Of a stretch of 64,000 nt of DNA, positions 25,136 to 32,585 are shown piece after piece. Made by a program: the position numbers and the translations under genes. The notes under the pieces are model-generated. The model did no database searches and was not told the DNA's origin. It was given only the letters and a program-made list of their open reading frames with translations. Source of the DNA: Synechococcus sp. BO 8801 (lineage in GTDB: Bacteria; Cyanobacteriota; Cyanobacteriia; PCC-6307; Cyanobiaceae); contig NZ_NQKY01000001.1 of the NCBI RefSeq assembly GCF_002252675.1, forward strand, positions 248,638-312,637, read 5' to 3'. How positions within the stretch are numbered: position 1 is the first letter of the stretch; every line of letters begins with the position of its first letter.

Positions 25136-26725
25136 TCAGAAGCGGAAGGTGGTCTTCACCAGTCCGCCCAGCTGCCGGAACGTTGTGCCGGGGGTGGTGT
25201 CCTGCCCCAGGGGCCGGCTCAGATAGAAGAGGGCCGGCGTCACGCTGATGTTGTCGGTGACCTGCCACTTGTACCACCACTCCCAGGCGAAATTGCCGTC
25301 CTGGGGCGTCTGACCATCGGCCAGAGCCGTGGCGAAGATGGGCTGGCCCACCGCCATGCCGAGGGCGTTGCCTTTGACGAAGGCGTCGTCCCACTGCAGG
25401 CCCACCATCCACGACTGGCTGGTGCGCAGGGCGCCGGGAGCCTGGGCGGTGTCGTAGCTGGTGCCGTTGATGCCCCAGCCGGCGCTGATGGAGGGAATCC
25501 AGCCGGAGTTGGCCGGCTGCCAGTAGCCGCTGACGCCGAAGGCATCGGTGCGGCTGTTGGGGTTGGCCTCAAAGGCGAGGCCGGTGAAGGGGGTGGTGCC
25601 CGGCACCCCCACCCCCGACTGGATGCGGGAGTAGATCGCCGCCAGGCCCCACTGCTCCTTGGCGTAGCCGATCTGCACCGTGCCGGTGCCGGCCGAGGCC
25701 ACGGTGCCGATGCCGCCGATGTTGGGATCCCCCACATCACCGTTGGCGGCCACGTAGTTGGCGCTGATGCTGAAGCCGCCCTGCTGCCACCAGAGGCCGG
25801 CCCCCGGACCGAGGTTCTTGTTGTAGGCCGCCGGGGCGCCGTTGAGGGTGAACAGGTTGAGGATCGTGTCGGAGGGGTAGGCGCTCGGCCAGAGGGCGAG
25901 CATGTCCTCCTGGCCCACCCGGCCGCCGAAGGTGGCGGTGAACTGGCTGCCGATCGGGAACTGGTAGAAGATCTTGTCGATCGCCACCACGTCGCCGCAG
26001 TCGACGCCGATGCCGCAGTCCTCCTGGAACGCCGTCTCCAGGGTGGAGAGCCCACCGGTGGGGCCGGCGCCGCCGAAGGCGGAATCGGCGAAGTTGCCGG
26101 CCCGCAGGATCGTGCGCAGCAGGTCCTTGCCCGTGAAGCTGGTGTCGAAGCTCAGCTGGATGTCGTAGCTGAAGGTGGTGGCCCCCACGGCGGCCCGGGC
26201 GGCATCGACGTTGGCGGTGTCGCTGCCCGAAAAGGCATTGGCACCGATCACGAAGGTGGCCTGGCCGCTCAGCTTGGTGGTGGTGGAGAACTGGGTGGCC
26301 TCGAGCTCACCCACCTTGGCCTCCAGGCCATCCACCCGGCCGCGCAGCACGGCGAGTTCCTTCTCGAACTCGGCCATCAGGCGCTTCAGCTCGTCGGTCA
26401 CCTCGGTGATCCGGTCGAGGCAGGCGTTCAGCAGGGCCGCCGCTTCATAGCGGGTCATGGCCTGGCCGCCTTTGTAGGTGCCGTTCGGGTAGCCGGCGAC
26501 GCAGCCGTAGCGCTCGATCAGGTTCGAGAGGGCCTGGAAGGCCCAGTCGGTGGGCTTGACGTCGGAGAACTGGTTGATGCTGGTGACCTGCTCCTGGCTC
26601 TGCCCCGCCGCGGACCTGGCGTAGCGGTTGACGCCCTCCAGGTTCAGCTCGCCGGCGTTGGCCCCGAGGGGGGCCAGCAGGCCGGCGGTGGCGAGGGGAA
26701 GCAGGCGACGCAGGGGAACGGTCAT
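25136..26725 (-). CDS. outer-membrane iron uptake porin (SLH plus OprB-type barrel)
   Basis: This is the major porin type of cyanobacterial outer membranes, allowing passage of inorganic ions and small solutes. The 529-residue precursor has a signal peptide cut near GANAGEL. An SLH domain (FSDVKPTDWAFQALSNLIER, YGCVAGYPNGTYKGGQAMTR, YEAAALLNACLDRI) binds the cell wall. A coiled coil (ELKRLMAEFEKELAVLRGRV) connects to a large OprB-like beta-barrel ending in an aromatic residue (LVKTTFRF). A Fur box about 90 bp upstream of the start suggests iron repression. The ATG at 26725 gives the correct signal peptide; the longer in-frame start is not needed. Confidence 0.93.
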   Translation of the reverse strand: MTVPLRRLLPLATAGLLAPLGANAGELNLEGVNRYARSAAGQSQEQVTSINQFSDVKPTDWAFQALSNLIERYGCVAGYPNGTYKGGQAMTRYEAAALLNACLDRITEVTDELKRLMAEFEKELAVLRGRVDGLEAKVGELEATQFSTTTKLSGQATFVIGANAFSGSDTANVDAARAAVGATTFSYDIQLSFDTSFTGKDLLRTILRAGNFADSAFGGAGPTGGLSTLETAFQEDCGIGVDCGDVVAIDKIFYQFPIGSQFTATFGGRVGQEDMLALWPSAYPSDTILNLFTLNGAPAAYNKNLGPGAGLWWQQGGFSISANYVAANGDVGDPNIGGIGTVASAGTGTVQIGYAKEQWGLAAIYSRIQSGVGVPGTTPFTGLAFEANPNSRTDAFGVSGYWQPANSGWIPSISAGWGINGTSYDTAQAPGALRTSQSWMVGLQWDDAFVKGNALGMAVGQPIFATALADGQTPQDGNFAWEWWYKWQVTDNISVTPALFYLSRPLGQDTTPGTTFRQLGGLVKTTFRF

Positions 26726-26812
26726 GGATGGGAGACTTCGTGGACGAAGGAGCGGAACGGAGGCGCCGGAGGGGGCAGCCGCTGGGGCAATTCTCTGGGT
26801 CAACGCCGAGAA

Positions 26813-26827
26813 CGATAATTGTTATCA
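26813..26827. promoter_or_regulatory. Fur box (7-1-7 inverted repeat)
   Basis: CGATAATTGTTATCA matches the 7-1-7 Fur consensus tGATAATnATTATCa at 13 of 15 positions and stands out from the GC-rich surroundings. It lies 88 bp upstream of the porin ATG on one side and about 290 bp upstream of the imelysin start on the other. It could therefore control either or both divergent units. In Fur regulation, iron-loaded Fur binds here and blocks transcription. Confidence 0.75.
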
Positions 26828-26953
26828 GCGCAACGCCTGGCGCGCGGGACCGGTTGCGTCGCCGTCCGGGCCCGTGCCGCAGCCCGCCGCCATTCCGGCG
26901 ACCAGCCCGGTGGCCGCCAGAAACAGGGCGAGCCTGGTGCGGGGGCGTGCCAT
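26825..26953 (-). CDS. possible 42-residue lipoprotein in the porin upstream region
   Basis: A short frame reads MARPRTRLALFLAATGLVAG then MAAGCGTGPDGDATG, i.e. a basic start, a hydrophobic segment and a Cys preceded by AAG. That resembles a bacterial lipoprotein signal with a tiny polar mature part of about 18 residues. The stop codon lies within the Fur box. It would be transcribed toward the porin. No ribosome-binding site is evident and the frame could be a chance product of the GC-rich leader. Confidence 0.3.
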   Translation of the reverse strand: MARPRTRLALFLAATGLVAGMAAGCGTGPDGDATGPARQALR

Positions 26954-27117
26954 GGACGAACGGGGCCGGGTGCTGCCGAGTGTGCAGGGCCCCGCCAGGG
27001 GGGTCCGCCTCGAAAAGGACAGCCGACGGTGCCATCGGTGACGCCCGCGGGTGCCCCGTCGCCGGTCGCGTCAGGGCCGGCCGGTGGACAGTGCCGGAAC
27101 ACGCCTGCGGCCTGATC

Positions 27118-28170
27118 GTGACCCGAGCGAGCCACCTGACCCCATCGACCCGTGCGACCCGCCGCCGCCGAGTCCTGGCCCTGGGCCTGCCCCTGTGGCT
27201 GGGCCTGGCTGTGAGCGGATGCGCGATCCAGAGCCGCGCCGAGGCGCCGACCCCGCAGGCGGTGGTCGAGTCGTTCGTCGCGACGGTGGTGCAGCCCAAT
27301 GCCGACGCGCTGGTGACGCAGACGGCGGCCCTTCAGGAGGCGATCGGGCGCCTCTCGGACCAGCCGTCGGAGCCCCATCTCGAGGTGGCCCGCCAGGCCT
27401 GGCGCTCGGCGCGCCGCACCTGGGAGACCAGTGAGAGCTGGGCCTTCGGTCCGGCGGAAACCCAGGGCTTCGACGGGGCGATGGACGACTGGCCGGTGAA
27501 CCGCCGGGACCTGGCCACGGCCCTGGCCGGCGGCCCGTTCACGGCCGCCAGCTTCGCCGCCCTCAGCGACACCGCCAAGGGCTTCCACGGCATCGAATGG
27601 GTGCTTTGGGGAGGCCGCAGCGGCACACCGCCCAGTGCCGCCCAGCTCGGCCCCAACGATCTGGCCTACCTGCGCCTGGCGGCCGGGGATCTGCACCGCC
27701 AGGCCGAGGGGCTGCGGGCCAGCTGGTCGGGGCCCGGGGGCTTCGGTGCCCGGATCAGTGCCCCCGCCGACGCGGGCACGGCGGTGCAGGAGATGCTGCA
27801 GGGGGTGATCGGGCTGCTCCAGGAGGAGGGCGACGAGAAGCTCGGCCAGCCGCTGAAAACCCGGGATCCCCATACGCTGGAAAGTGCAGACAGCGGCAAC
27901 ACCCGCTCGGATCTGCTGGCCAACGTGGAAGGGGCCCGCCGCGTGCTGATGAGCACCGGCCTGCTGGACTTGATCCGCCGGCGGGACGCCGACCTGGCCC
28001 AGCGGATCGACACCCAGACCGCCCGGGCCGTGGATCTGGCCCGGGCCCTGCCGGACCCGGTCAACGACCACCTGGATGATCCGGCCTCCCGCCGGGCGAT
28101 GGAGGACCTGATCGGCCAGCTGCACAGCACCGCGGCGCTGGTGGAGCGCTCGGTGCCCCTGCTCTCCTGA
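27118..28170 (+). CDS. imelysin-family iron-regulated lipoprotein (IrpA-like)
   Basis: The protein has a lipoprotein signal ending LAVSGC (Cys35) and a helical imelysin/peptidase-M75 domain. The family's HxxE motif is present as GFHGIEWVLWG (His157, Glu160). Other matches are ESWAFGPAETQGFDGAMDDW and DSGNTRSDLLANVEGARR. Imelysins such as IrpA of Synechococcus and EfeM/EfeO bind iron at the cell envelope and are iron-starvation induced. The Fur box upstream agrees. The start is not clear: the GTG at 27118 gives a compact lipoprotein signal, and a GTG at 27091 is possible. The next gene overlaps its stop by one base. Confidence 0.88.
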   Translation: MTRASHLTPSTRATRRRRVLALGLPLWLGLAVSGCAIQSRAEAPTPQAVVESFVATVVQPNADALVTQTAALQEAIGRLSDQPSEPHLEVARQAWRSARRTWETSESWAFGPAETQGFDGAMDDWPVNRRDLATALAGGPFTAASFAALSDTAKGFHGIEWVLWGGRSGTPPSAAQLGPNDLAYLRLAAGDLHRQAEGLRASWSGPGGFGARISAPADAGTAVQEMLQGVIGLLQEEGDEKLGQPLKTRDPHTLESADSGNTRSDLLANVEGARRVLMSTGLLDLIRRRDADLAQRIDTQTARAVDLARALPDPVNDHLDDPASRRAMEDLIGQLHSTAALVERSVPLLS

Positions 28171-29447
28171 TGGCCCGTTCCGCCCGGGCTCTGCGACGGG
28201 TTCTGCTGGCCGCGCTCGCCCTGGCCGTGGTGCTCGGGTTCGGCCTGCGGCAGGTGTGGGGGGCCGCCGATCCCCGGCAGGCCGCCGGAGCGATGACGGT
28301 GGCCAACCGCACCTCGGCCTCCTTCGAGCAGCCGGCCGCCGGCCTCACCCCCGCCGAACGGGAGCGCCACCAGGCGGCTGATGTGCTCTTCGATCGCACC
28401 CATGTGCCCCTGGAGGGGCCCCCCGGGGCGGGTCTGGGGCCCCGCTTCAATGCCGCCTCCTGCGTCGCCTGCCATGTGCGCAACGGCCGCGGCCGCCCGC
28501 TGATGGGGGAATCCCTTGTGCGGGTGGCGCTGCGGGACGGGCAGCCGGTGCCGGAGCTCGGCCGCCAGGTGCGGGACCGTGCCGTGCTCGGGGCCCGGCC
28601 GGATGCGGCCGTGACGGTGGCCTGGCAGGAACGGAATCGCCTGCGCCGGCCGCTGGTCCAGCTGCAGGCGGACCCTTCCGTTGATCTTTCCGAGCGGTCG
28701 GTGGCCCGCTCCCTGCGGGTGGCGCCGCCCCTTATCGGCCTGGGCCTGCTGGAGGCGGTGCCGGAGGCGGCGATCCTGGAGCACGCCGATCCTGACGACC
28801 GCGACGGTGACGGGATCTCGGGCCGACCCCACTGGCTGGAGGAACCAGGGGGGAAGCAACGGCTGGGACGCTTCGGCTGGAAGGCGATCTCCCCGTCGCT
28901 TCAGGAGCAGACCGCAGCGGCCCTCCTGAATGACATGGGGCTGACCAGCCCGGGGGACATCGGCCGGCGCGAGCTGGATCTGATCACCTTCTACAGCCAG
29001 ACCCTGGGGGCGCCGCGCACCGCCCTGCCGGCCACAAGCCCGGTGGTGCGGCGGGGCCGGGAGCTGTTCGACAGCCTGCAGTGCGCCCGCTGCCACGTGC
29101 CGCAGCTGGCCACCGGCCGTTCAGCGGCAGCGGTGGCCGGGGTGATCAACGGCCAGACCTTCTGGCCCTACACCGATCTGCTGCTCCATGACATGGGCGT
29201 CGGCCTCGACGACGGGGTGGCCGAGAAGGGGGCGCCGGGGCGGGAATGGCGCACGGCTCCCCTCTGGGGCCTGGGCCTGGCCCAGCGGGTGAATGGGTCG
29301 GTGGGGTTCCTCCACGACGGCCGGGCCCGCAGCCTCGAGGAGGCGATCCTCTGGCACGGGGGGGAGGCCGCCGCCGCCCGGGAGCGCTTCAGGGCCCTGG
29401 CCCCGCAGCAGCGCCGCTGGCTGCTGGGCTGGCTGCAGCAGCTCTGA
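28170..29447 (+). CDS. di-heme thiol-oxidoreductase-like protein (DUF1111/DHOR)
   Basis: The 425-residue exported protein has an N-terminal membrane anchor or signal (VLLAALALAVVLGFGL) and two c-type heme sites, CVACH at 98-102 and CARCH at 305-309. Further family blocks are LEGPPGAGLGPRFNAASCVA, RFGWKAISPS, PYTDLLLHDMGVGLDD and EWRTAPLWGLGLAQ. Proteins of this DUF1111 group occur beside imelysin genes in many bacteria, and the ATG here overlaps the imelysin stop (TGATG). Together they suggest a periplasmic iron redox-uptake module, although the reaction is not established. Confidence 0.9.
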   Translation: MARSARALRRVLLAALALAVVLGFGLRQVWGAADPRQAAGAMTVANRTSASFEQPAAGLTPAERERHQAADVLFDRTHVPLEGPPGAGLGPRFNAASCVACHVRNGRGRPLMGESLVRVALRDGQPVPELGRQVRDRAVLGARPDAAVTVAWQERNRLRRPLVQLQADPSVDLSERSVARSLRVAPPLIGLGLLEAVPEAAILEHADPDDRDGDGISGRPHWLEEPGGKQRLGRFGWKAISPSLQEQTAAALLNDMGLTSPGDIGRRELDLITFYSQTLGAPRTALPATSPVVRRGRELFDSLQCARCHVPQLATGRSAAAVAGVINGQTFWPYTDLLLHDMGVGLDDGVAEKGAPGREWRTAPLWGLGLAQRVNGSVGFLHDGRARSLEEAILWHGGEAAAARERFRALAPQQRRWLLGWLQQL

Positions 29448-29450
29448 GCC

Positions 29451-30200
29451 TCAGAGGGCGAACAGAGCGTCGTAGCGGCCGTACTCCGGCTTGCGCAGTC
29501 CTTCGGTCGCCAGCATCCGCCGCAGCTGGATGATCTCGGCGCGTTGGGCCACGATCACGCCCCTGGCGAAGCGCCGGATGGTGGGATTGGTGCTCTTGGC
29601 CAGGGCGTCGTGGGCCATGATCAGCGCCCCGCCGTGGTGATGGAGCATCCCCTCCAGGAACCAGACGACGCGGTTGTCCGGGGTGGGTGGCTCGCCCATC
29701 ATCCGCATCCCGTCGATCTGGGCCTGGCTCATGCGGGTGAGGCCACTGAGGCTGTTGGGATCGCCGCCTTTGGCCAGGGCCACCGGATACACGGGAGCCT
29801 GGGGATACCAGGCCTTGCGCCACAGCCCCATGGCCCGGATCTCGCTGGCCTGATCACGCCAGATCGTCTTGCCCAGGGCTCCCACCCCGGGCGACCCGAT
29901 GCCGAAGACGAACTCGCTCATCCGCAGGGCACCGGTGTGGTGCTGCACCATCCCGTCGATGAAGCGCAGGTCGTAGGTGGCACCGGCGGGGCCCACGTCG
30001 TGGGCATGGCCGGCGTGGGCCGAGGCGGCTCCGGCCGGAGGGGCGCTGGTCGGCGCGGCGTGATGGTGCTGATGCTGGTGATGGTCGTGGTCCATGGCGC
30101 CCGGGGTGCTGCCGCCCGGCTCCTGCGCCAGGGCGGGATGGGTCAGCGCCAGGGCGCCGAGGATCCCGAGTGCGGCGGCGGGAAGGCGGCGGTGGGGCAT
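29451..30200 (-). CDS. DUF305 exported protein with histidine-rich N-terminus
   Basis: The 249-residue protein has a signal peptide (LGILGALALTHPALAQ). A metal-binding-like histidine stretch follows (MDHDHHQHQHHHAAP, AHAGHAHD), then the DUF305 ferritin-like helical domain, seen twice in FIDGMVQHHTGALRMSEF and FLEGMLHHHGGALIMAHDAL. DUF305 proteins cluster with copper resistance genes and are thought to bind metal in the periplasm. A MerR-type promoter lies directly upstream (30222-30253), identical in layout to that of the copper ATPase. Its stop is 3 bp from the convergent di-heme gene. Confidence 0.85.
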   Translation of the reverse strand: MPHRRLPAAALGILGALALTHPALAQEPGGSTPGAMDHDHHQHQHHHAAPTSAPPAGAASAHAGHAHDVGPAGATYDLRFIDGMVQHHTGALRMSEFVFGIGSPGVGALGKTIWRDQASEIRAMGLWRKAWYPQAPVYPVALAKGGDPNSLSGLTRMSQAQIDGMRMMGEPPTPDNRVVWFLEGMLHHHGGALIMAHDALAKSTNPTIRRFARGVIVAQRAEIIQLRRMLATEGLRKPEYGRYDALFAL

Positions 30201-30221
30201 GGGAACGCAGGGGGAGTCCCA

Positions 30222-30253
30222 ACCGTATGGTCTCCCCCCGGCAGGAGAGTCAA
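30222..30253 (-). promoter_or_regulatory. MerR-type operator/promoter upstream of DUF305 gene
   Basis: On the minus strand TTGACT (30253-30248) is followed by 20 bp containing CTCC, then GGGGAG, and TACGGT (30227-30222). The overlong spacer with an internal inverted repeat is the hallmark of promoters that MerR-family activators untwist. The layout and most bases are shared with the element at 41249-41280. The gene's ATG is 22 bp downstream. Confidence 0.7.
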
Positions 30254-30285
30254 GGTGCCGGCACGCCCCTTCTTCCGGGCCGGCG

Positions 30286-30678
30286 TCATGCCGCGGCCGC
30301 CGCGATGATCGCCCGGGTGGAGGCTTCCACCTCAGCGGCGACCGCTGCCAGGGAAGGATCGGCCGAGAGGCCCGCCAGCATCACCCCTGGGCGGAGCATG
30401 CCGATGCGGGTCAGGCCGGCTTCGGTGTACACCGAAATCCGGCAGGGCAGGGCCATGTTGAGCGCCATCGTGGTGGTGAGCACCGCAGCGGCCTGCAGGG
30501 GATTGCAGACCTCGAAGATGCGGCATTCCTCAGGGAAGGCCAGGCCTTTGCTGCGCAGCGTCTGGCCCAGGTCATGCACGGCGAGCACACCGAAGCCGTG
30601 GTCCGGCACCGCCTGCTGCAGGGAGGCGCAGGCCTCCTCGAAGGATTTCGTGGAGTCGAGGATGAAGAACGGATCCAT
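30286..30678 (-). CDS. DUF302 protein
   Basis: The 130-residue protein begins FILDSTKSFEEACASLQQAV and contains GFGVLAVHDLGQTLRSKG, CRIFEVCNPLQAAAVL and ALPCRISVYTEAG. These are the characteristic blocks of the DUF302 family (COG3439), a compact alpha-beta fold of unknown activity. It lacks a signal peptide and is presumably cytoplasmic. It lies between two DUF305 genes on the same strand, 18 bp after the second. DUF302 genes often accompany metal or sulfur stress genes, which fits here. Confidence 0.85.
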   Translation of the reverse strand: MDPFFILDSTKSFEEACASLQQAVPDHGFGVLAVHDLGQTLRSKGLAFPEECRIFEVCNPLQAAAVLTTTMALNMALPCRISVYTEAGLTRIGMLRPGVMLAGLSADPSLAAVAAEVEASTRAIIAAAAA

Positions 30679-30696
30679 GGATGGGGCCTCGCGGGT

Positions 30697-31353
30697 TCAG
30701 GGCGTCCCGTACCAGCTCCGGTACCAGCCGGCCATCTGCTCGATCTCCTCGCTCTGGACCTTCACCATCGCCTGCTGCAGGGCCTGCAACTGGGGATGCT
30801 GGCTGCCGGTCTGGGCCATCGAGGCCATCATCACGCCCATGCGGTGGTGGGGAATCATCTGTTGGATGAAGGCGCGATCGAAGTCAGGGGCGTTCTTCAG
30901 CCAGGCGATATCGGTGCCCGTGCCCCCCATGCCCATCATTCCCATGCCTCCGCCATGGCCCATGCCCCCGCCATGGCCCATCGCTCCGCCCCATGCCGGC
31001 ACGGAGCCGCCGAACCAGGCGCGGTACCAGGTCCGCATCTGGGCGTTCTCCTGGGTCTGGCTGGCCTTGATATTGACGGCCAGAGCCCTGATCTCCGGCC
31101 GCTTCGCCCGGCTCAGGGCCAGGTCCGCCATGGCGATGGCGCCGTCATGGTGGGGGATCATCATCACGATGAAGCGCTGATCCATCGACGGTCGGGCCCC
31201 CTGCCAGGGTCCGCCTGACGGAGGAGCGAGCGTGGCCGGGGGGGCGGAGAACGCCGGAGCCCCCAGGGCCAGGATCAACGCACCGAGTCCAGCGGCGGCG
31301 GCGCGGCGGGCCGCCGGCTGGGTGCGGCGGGATGGGGTGCGGGTAGGGTCCAT
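30697..31353 (-). CDS. DUF305 exported protein with Met/His-rich insert
   Basis: The 218-residue protein has a signal peptide (AAAAGLGALILALGAPAFSA) and two DUF305 halves (QRFIVMMIPHHDGAIAMADL, FIQQMIPHHRMGVMMASMA). Between them is a glycine-methionine-histidine repeat (MGHGGGMGHGGGMGMMGMGG), which looks like a soft-metal, Cu(I)-type binding segment made by tandem duplication of about 21 bp. The MIPHH motifs repeat in each half. It is probably periplasmic. It shares a strand and likely a transcript with merR upstream and the DUF302 gene downstream. Confidence 0.87.
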   Translation of the reverse strand: MDPTRTPSRRTQPAARRAAAAGLGALILALGAPAFSAPPATLAPPSGGPWQGARPSMDQRFIVMMIPHHDGAIAMADLALSRAKRPEIRALAVNIKASQTQENAQMRTWYRAWFGGSVPAWGGAMGHGGGMGHGGGMGMMGMGGTGTDIAWLKNAPDFDRAFIQQMIPHHRMGVMMASMAQTGSQHPQLQALQQAMVKVQSEEIEQMAGWYRSWYGTP

Positions 31354-31467
31354 CGGCGCGTTTCCATGTCTGGGTCCTGCCTTCAGCATGGGCAGGGAAC
31401 GGGGCGCTGAAGCGACTCCGACCCAGGGCATTACTGGCCAGCGGGCGGACGGCGCCGCCCCCGGCTC

Positions 31468-31896
31468 TCAGACGCGAAGGTTCGGGCAGATCACGTCGCT
31501 GTCCTTGGGCGGATGGCTCTGCCAGCCGGCCAGCAATCCCAGCAGTTCCGTCCTGAGCTGGCGCAGCTCCTGGATCTGGCCATCGATCCGTTCGATCTGG
31601 CGTTCCAGCTGCCTCTGGATGTCGCCGCAGGGCAGTTCACCGGCGTCGTGAACCGCCAGACAGCCCTGGATCTCCTCCAGGCTGAGCCCCAGGGTCTTGA
31701 GGCGGCGAATGAACTCCAGCCGCCGCAGGCTCTCCTCGGCGAACAGGCGGTAGCCGCCCTCGCTGCGGCCGATCGCCGGCAGCAGTCCCAGATCCTCGTA
31801 GTACCGCAGGGTCTTGACGGTCATGCCGCTGCGGCGGGCCAGCAGGCCGATCTTCATGCCGGCCTTCATGCCGGCCTTCATGCCGATGGCCTGCAT
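31468..31896 (-). CDS. MerR-family heavy-metal-responsive regulator
   Basis: The 142-residue activator has the winged-helix core (KIGLLARRSGMTVKTLRYYE, LLPAIGRSEGGYRLFAEESL) and a dimerisation helix (RQLERQIERIDGQIQELRQL). Cysteines at about 79, 90 and 137 (CLAV, PCGD, ICPN) are candidate metal ligands. The Cys at 90 recalls the Zn/Cd/Pb/Hg branch, while neighbours suggest copper, so the inducing metal is not settled. The N-terminus has three near-identical 12-bp units (MKAG, MKAG, MKIG), each starting with ATG; the first ATG at 31896 was used. A 7-bp inverted repeat directly upstream suggests autoregulation. Confidence 0.88.
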   Translation of the reverse strand: MQAIGMKAGMKAGMKIGLLARRSGMTVKTLRYYEDLGLLPAIGRSEGGYRLFAEESLRRLEFIRRLKTLGLSLEEIQGCLAVHDAGELPCGDIQRQLERQIERIDGQIQELRQLRTELLGLLAGWQSHPPKDSDVICPNLRV

Positions 31897-31903
31897 GGTT
31901 CCA

Positions 31904-31925
31904 ACTCTCCATCCTGAGGGAGAGT
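31904..31925 (-). promoter_or_regulatory. MerR-type inverted repeat upstream of merR
   Basis: ACTCTCC (31904-31910) and GGAGAGT (31919-31925) form a perfect 7-bp inverted repeat with an 8-bp spacer, 8 bp from the regulator's first ATG. On the minus strand it sits behind TAGACT, in the place of TTGACT in the two other copies of this element. It is probably the autoregulatory operator. Confidence 0.65.
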
Positions 31926-31954
31926 CTAGGCGGGGCCGCCCCGCCCGGGACCGC

Positions 31955-32173
31955 TCAGCCCTTGTCGTCGGCCAGTTTGGCGGCGGCATCACTGACTTTC
32001 CTGGCCACCGCCTTGGCGCCCTCCTTGAGATCCTCGGCGACATTCATGGCCGAGGCCTGGACCTGTTTGGCCTTGCCCTTGATCTGGTGGCCGGTGTCGC
32101 CGGTCAGATCACCCAGTGCTGATTCAAGTCTGCCTTCGGCATCCTTGGCGGCGGCGTCGTTCTTGTTGGTCAT
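31955..32173 (-). CDS. CsbD-family stress protein
   Basis: The 72-residue hydrophilic protein (KDAEGRLESALGDLTGDTGH, QIKGKAKQVQASAMNVAEDL, KEGAKAVARKVSDAAAKLAD) is a CsbD-like helical protein. This group is induced by general stress in several bacteria and has no known biochemical activity. The ATG at 32173 was chosen because the conserved region begins directly afterwards. It lies 58 bp upstream of merR on the same strand. Whether it belongs to the metal regulon is unclear. Confidence 0.85.
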   Translation of the reverse strand: MTNKNDAAAKDAEGRLESALGDLTGDTGHQIKGKAKQVQASAMNVAEDLKEGAKAVARKVSDAAAKLADDKG

Positions 32174-32585
32174 GGTTCCTTTGGTGATGGGTCTCGATGC
32201 TGTGCAGATCGTCAGGGACAATCCCGAGGGATGGTGTCGATGTCTGTCCTCCTCGTACCCCTGGAAGCTGCCTCTCCAACCTAGGGATTCCTGCGGGTTC
32301 CGCGTGTCGAATGCTGCCCACCATCGCCTGCCGGAACGCCGGAAGAAACCAGCAGATGAGTGCTGGCAGAGAAGACCGGCTGGTCACGAACGATGATGCT
32401 CCTGATGCAGTCTGCAGCAATCATCTGCATCCTTAAGGCTTCAATGCCTCAGCTAAATCTGCTCGCCATTCCTCCTGCCATGACGCTTGCATTCCGTCTT
32501 TCTCAGGTGCTGCAGATCAGCAGCCTGATGGTGCACTACAGACGCGGTCGTCCTGTGAAAGAGTGATCTCAGCGGGACCTGAACC
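32174..32585. other. 412-bp gene-free spacer between divergent genes
   Basis: No convincing protein or RNA gene was found. The stretch is visibly less GC-rich than its surroundings and separates divergent csbD and the GH13 operon, so it should hold both promoters. One longer inverted repeat is present: GATGCAG at 32404-32410 with CTGCATC at 32425-32431. The lower GC continues into the GH13 gene. Confidence 0.5.

Noticed and set aside
27051..27434. Alternative plus-strand frame overlapping the imelysin start
   Set aside because: It is out of frame with the imelysin domain, rich in Pro, Gly and Arg, and has no family motif.
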